A DNA stretch of 5,392 nucleotides from Solimonas sp040391865 (GTDB lineage: Bacteria; Pseudomonadota; Gammaproteobacteria; Nevskiales; Nevskiaceae). Below are positions 4,316 to 5,392 of this stretch, one piece after another. The stretch is from NCBI GenBank assembly GCA_040391865.1, contig JBEBWZ010000185.1:1-5392 (forward strand). Direction: 5' to 3'. A program made the translations under genes and the position numbers. The notes beneath the pieces were generated by a model. That model worked only from the letters and a program-made list of their open reading frames with translations. It did no database searches and was not told where the DNA came from. Every line of letters starts with the position of its first letter. Position 1 is the stretch's first letter.

Positions 4316-5344
4316 ATGAGCATGTCATTTGCAACGCAGATGCCGTCCGCCTACAGCCTGGATCTGCCGGAGGCCAGTGCCGATGTCGAGCAGAACAAGC
4401 GCAATCTCGATGAGTATGGTCTGGCGGTGCACCGCGGCCTGTTCAATGCCGAGCAGGTTGCGCAGATGCTGGCGCGACTGAAGGAGCAGGCGCAGCAGGA
4501 AGGCGAGCAGGGCGTGGGCCAGTTCAGCGACCAGAGTTCGACCAGCCAGACCTGGATCGGTCGCGAGACCGACGGTCCGGCGCCGCCGTGCTGGCAGGGC
4601 ATTCCGATGCTGATCAACAAGGGCCGGGTGTTCATCGATCTCGGCGTGATGAATCCGGTGCTGCACGAGTATGCCAAGCACTGCTTCCGCAACTACCCGA
4701 TGATGCTGTCGAGCATGACCGGCCTGATCGTGAAGAAGGGCGCGACGCCGATGGTGATCCACACCGACCAGCAGTTCGTGCCGTTCCCGACGCCGACGCC
4801 GGTCTATCTCAACATGATGGTCTGCCTCACCGACTTCACCGAGGAAATGGGCGCCACCCGCGTGGTGCCGCGCAGCCACAAGTGGGGCGTGTACCCGAAG
4901 ACCGCGCTGGGCCCGAACGGCACGCCGATCAATCCGGAGCCGATCAACACGGTGCCGGTGGTGTGCAAGGCCGGCGACGTGATCCTGTTCGAGAGCCGTA
5001 CCTGGCATCAGTCCGGTCATTCGACCTCGGACACGGTGCGCTACTCGTTCACCTTGTTGTGGAACCAGTCGTGGATGCGGCCGATGGACGACATCGTGCA
5101 GAGCCTGCATCAGGACGTCTACGAATCGCTGCCGCCGGAAGTGCTGTCGCTGCTGGGCTTCCGCGTGGATTCCGCCGGCCGTTTCGAGCCGCGTCATCCG
5201 GGCGACCGGCAGTCACTGAACCGCGGCATGCCGTTCGTGCCGGAGCTGACGCCGGGCGGTAGCAAGAAAGCGGTGGCCTTCGGCGACCTGCAAGCCAAGC
5301 GCACTTACGGCTACGAGGAAGACACACACAAGAAGCACGTCTGA
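4316..5344 (+). CDS. Phytanoyl-CoA dioxygenase (PhyH)-family Fe(II)/2-oxoglutarate oxygenase
   Basis: A 342-residue non-haem iron oxygenase with the double-stranded beta-helix fold. It would couple 2-oxoglutarate decarboxylation to hydroxylation of a substrate. The iron triad is visible as H149-T-D151 (VIHTDQQF) and H231 in ESRTWHQSGHS. R242 (VRYSF), 11 residues after H231, is the 2-oxoglutarate anchor; this spacing matches human PHYH H264 and R275. MGATRVVPRSHKWG (178-191) and KAGDVILFESRTWH (218-231) are typical family stretches. There is no signal peptide. The C-terminal 90 or so residues beyond the barrel core are polar and unassigned. It follows the amidohydrolase by 72 bases and is probably cotranscribed, with a hairpin in the gap. 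PhyH homologues act on many substrates besides phytanoyl-CoA, so the substrate is open. The start was chosen from its ribosome binding site; starting at 4301 would add five residues. Confidence 0.92.
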   Translation: MSMSFATQMPSAYSLDLPEASADVEQNKRNLDEYGLAVHRGLFNAEQVAQMLARLKEQAQQEGEQGVGQFSDQSSTSQTWIGRETDGPAPPCWQGIPMLINKGRVFIDLGVMNPVLHEYAKHCFRNYPMMLSSMTGLIVKKGATPMVIHTDQQFVPFPTPTPVYLNMMVCLTDFTEEMGATRVVPRSHKWGVYPKTALGPNGTPINPEPINTVPVVCKAGDVILFESRTWHQSGHSTSDTVRYSFTLLWNQSWMRPMDDIVQSLHQDVYESLPPEVLSLLGFRVDSAGRFEPRHPGDRQSLNRGMPFVPELTPGGSKKAVAFGDLQAKRTYGYEEDTHKKHV

Positions 5345-5348
5345 ACGT

Positions 5349-5383
5349 CGCGCTCCGGGCGCTCGCAGACCGGCCGGAGCGCG
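5349..5383 (+). terminator. GC-rich hairpin after phyH, terminator-like
   Basis: CGCGCTCCGG (5349-5358) pairs perfectly over 10 bp with CCGGAGCGCG (5374-5383) around a 15-base loop, four bases after the phyH stop. Only TT and then mixed sequence follows before the window ends, so no T run is seen. Its place directly after the last gene suggests a transcript end or a stabilising 3' structure. The neighbouring sequence beyond the window is needed to tell these apart. Confidence 0.45.
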
Positions 5384-5392
5384 TTCAACTGC

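Noticed and set aside
4325..5197. A 290-codon minus-strand open frame across phyH
   Set aside because: It is a shadow of the PhyH gene with a His/Arg-rich composition and no start signal; the plus strand has the complete iron and 2-oxoglutarate motifs.
1..5392. CRISPR array, tRNA, rRNA, insertion sequence or prophage element
   Set aside because: No regularly spaced repeats, no tRNA-like cloverleaf, no transposase or integrase frame and no terminal inverted repeats were seen on either strand.

Overview
The window is a GC-rich bacterial chromosome-type segment with tightly packed genes, strong GC bias at third codon positions and Shine-Dalgarno-type start sites. That and the protein families (P450cam-like P450, COG2159-type amidohydrolase, PhyH dioxygenase, GntR and TetR regulators) suggest a proteobacterium with broad catabolic ability, for example a Nevskiales-like gammaproteobacterium or a sphingomonad. 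No marker gene is present, so this placement is only a guess.

Layout, left to right. Positions 1-599 (minus) hold the N-terminal half of a cytochrome P450 clearly related to P450cam (CYP101); it runs off the left edge. Positions 600-723 hold a terminator-like hairpin for the upstream gene and a candidate promoter and ribosome binding site for the P450. Positions 724-1326 (minus) encode a TetR regulator, and 1336-2847 (minus) a 503-residue GntR regulator that is an internal duplication: two winged-helix domains and two FCD domains in one chain. The two regulator genes are 9 bases apart and probably share a transcript. Positions 2848-3118 are a divergent promoter region with candidate promoters in both directions and several inverted repeats, one lying exactly between a -35 and a -10 element. 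Positions 3119-4243 (plus) encode an ACMSD-like amidohydrolase or decarboxylase, and 4316-5344 (plus) a PhyH-type Fe(II)/2-oxoglutarate dioxygenase. A perfect 11-bp hairpin lies between these two, and another GC-rich hairpin follows the last gene.

Working model (inference): the plus-strand pair and the P450 belong to a catabolic locus in which oxygenases hydroxylate an alicyclic or terpenoid-like compound and the amidohydrolase-family enzyme hydrolyses or decarboxylates a product. The double GntR protein and the TetR protein would control it from the middle. The substrate cannot be read from the sequence. The most unusual items are the duplicated GntR regulator, in which the first FCD domain has lost its metal ligands and the second keeps three histidines, and a pure (CCG)8 triplet run that puts eight glycines into the DNA-contacting wing of its first winged helix.
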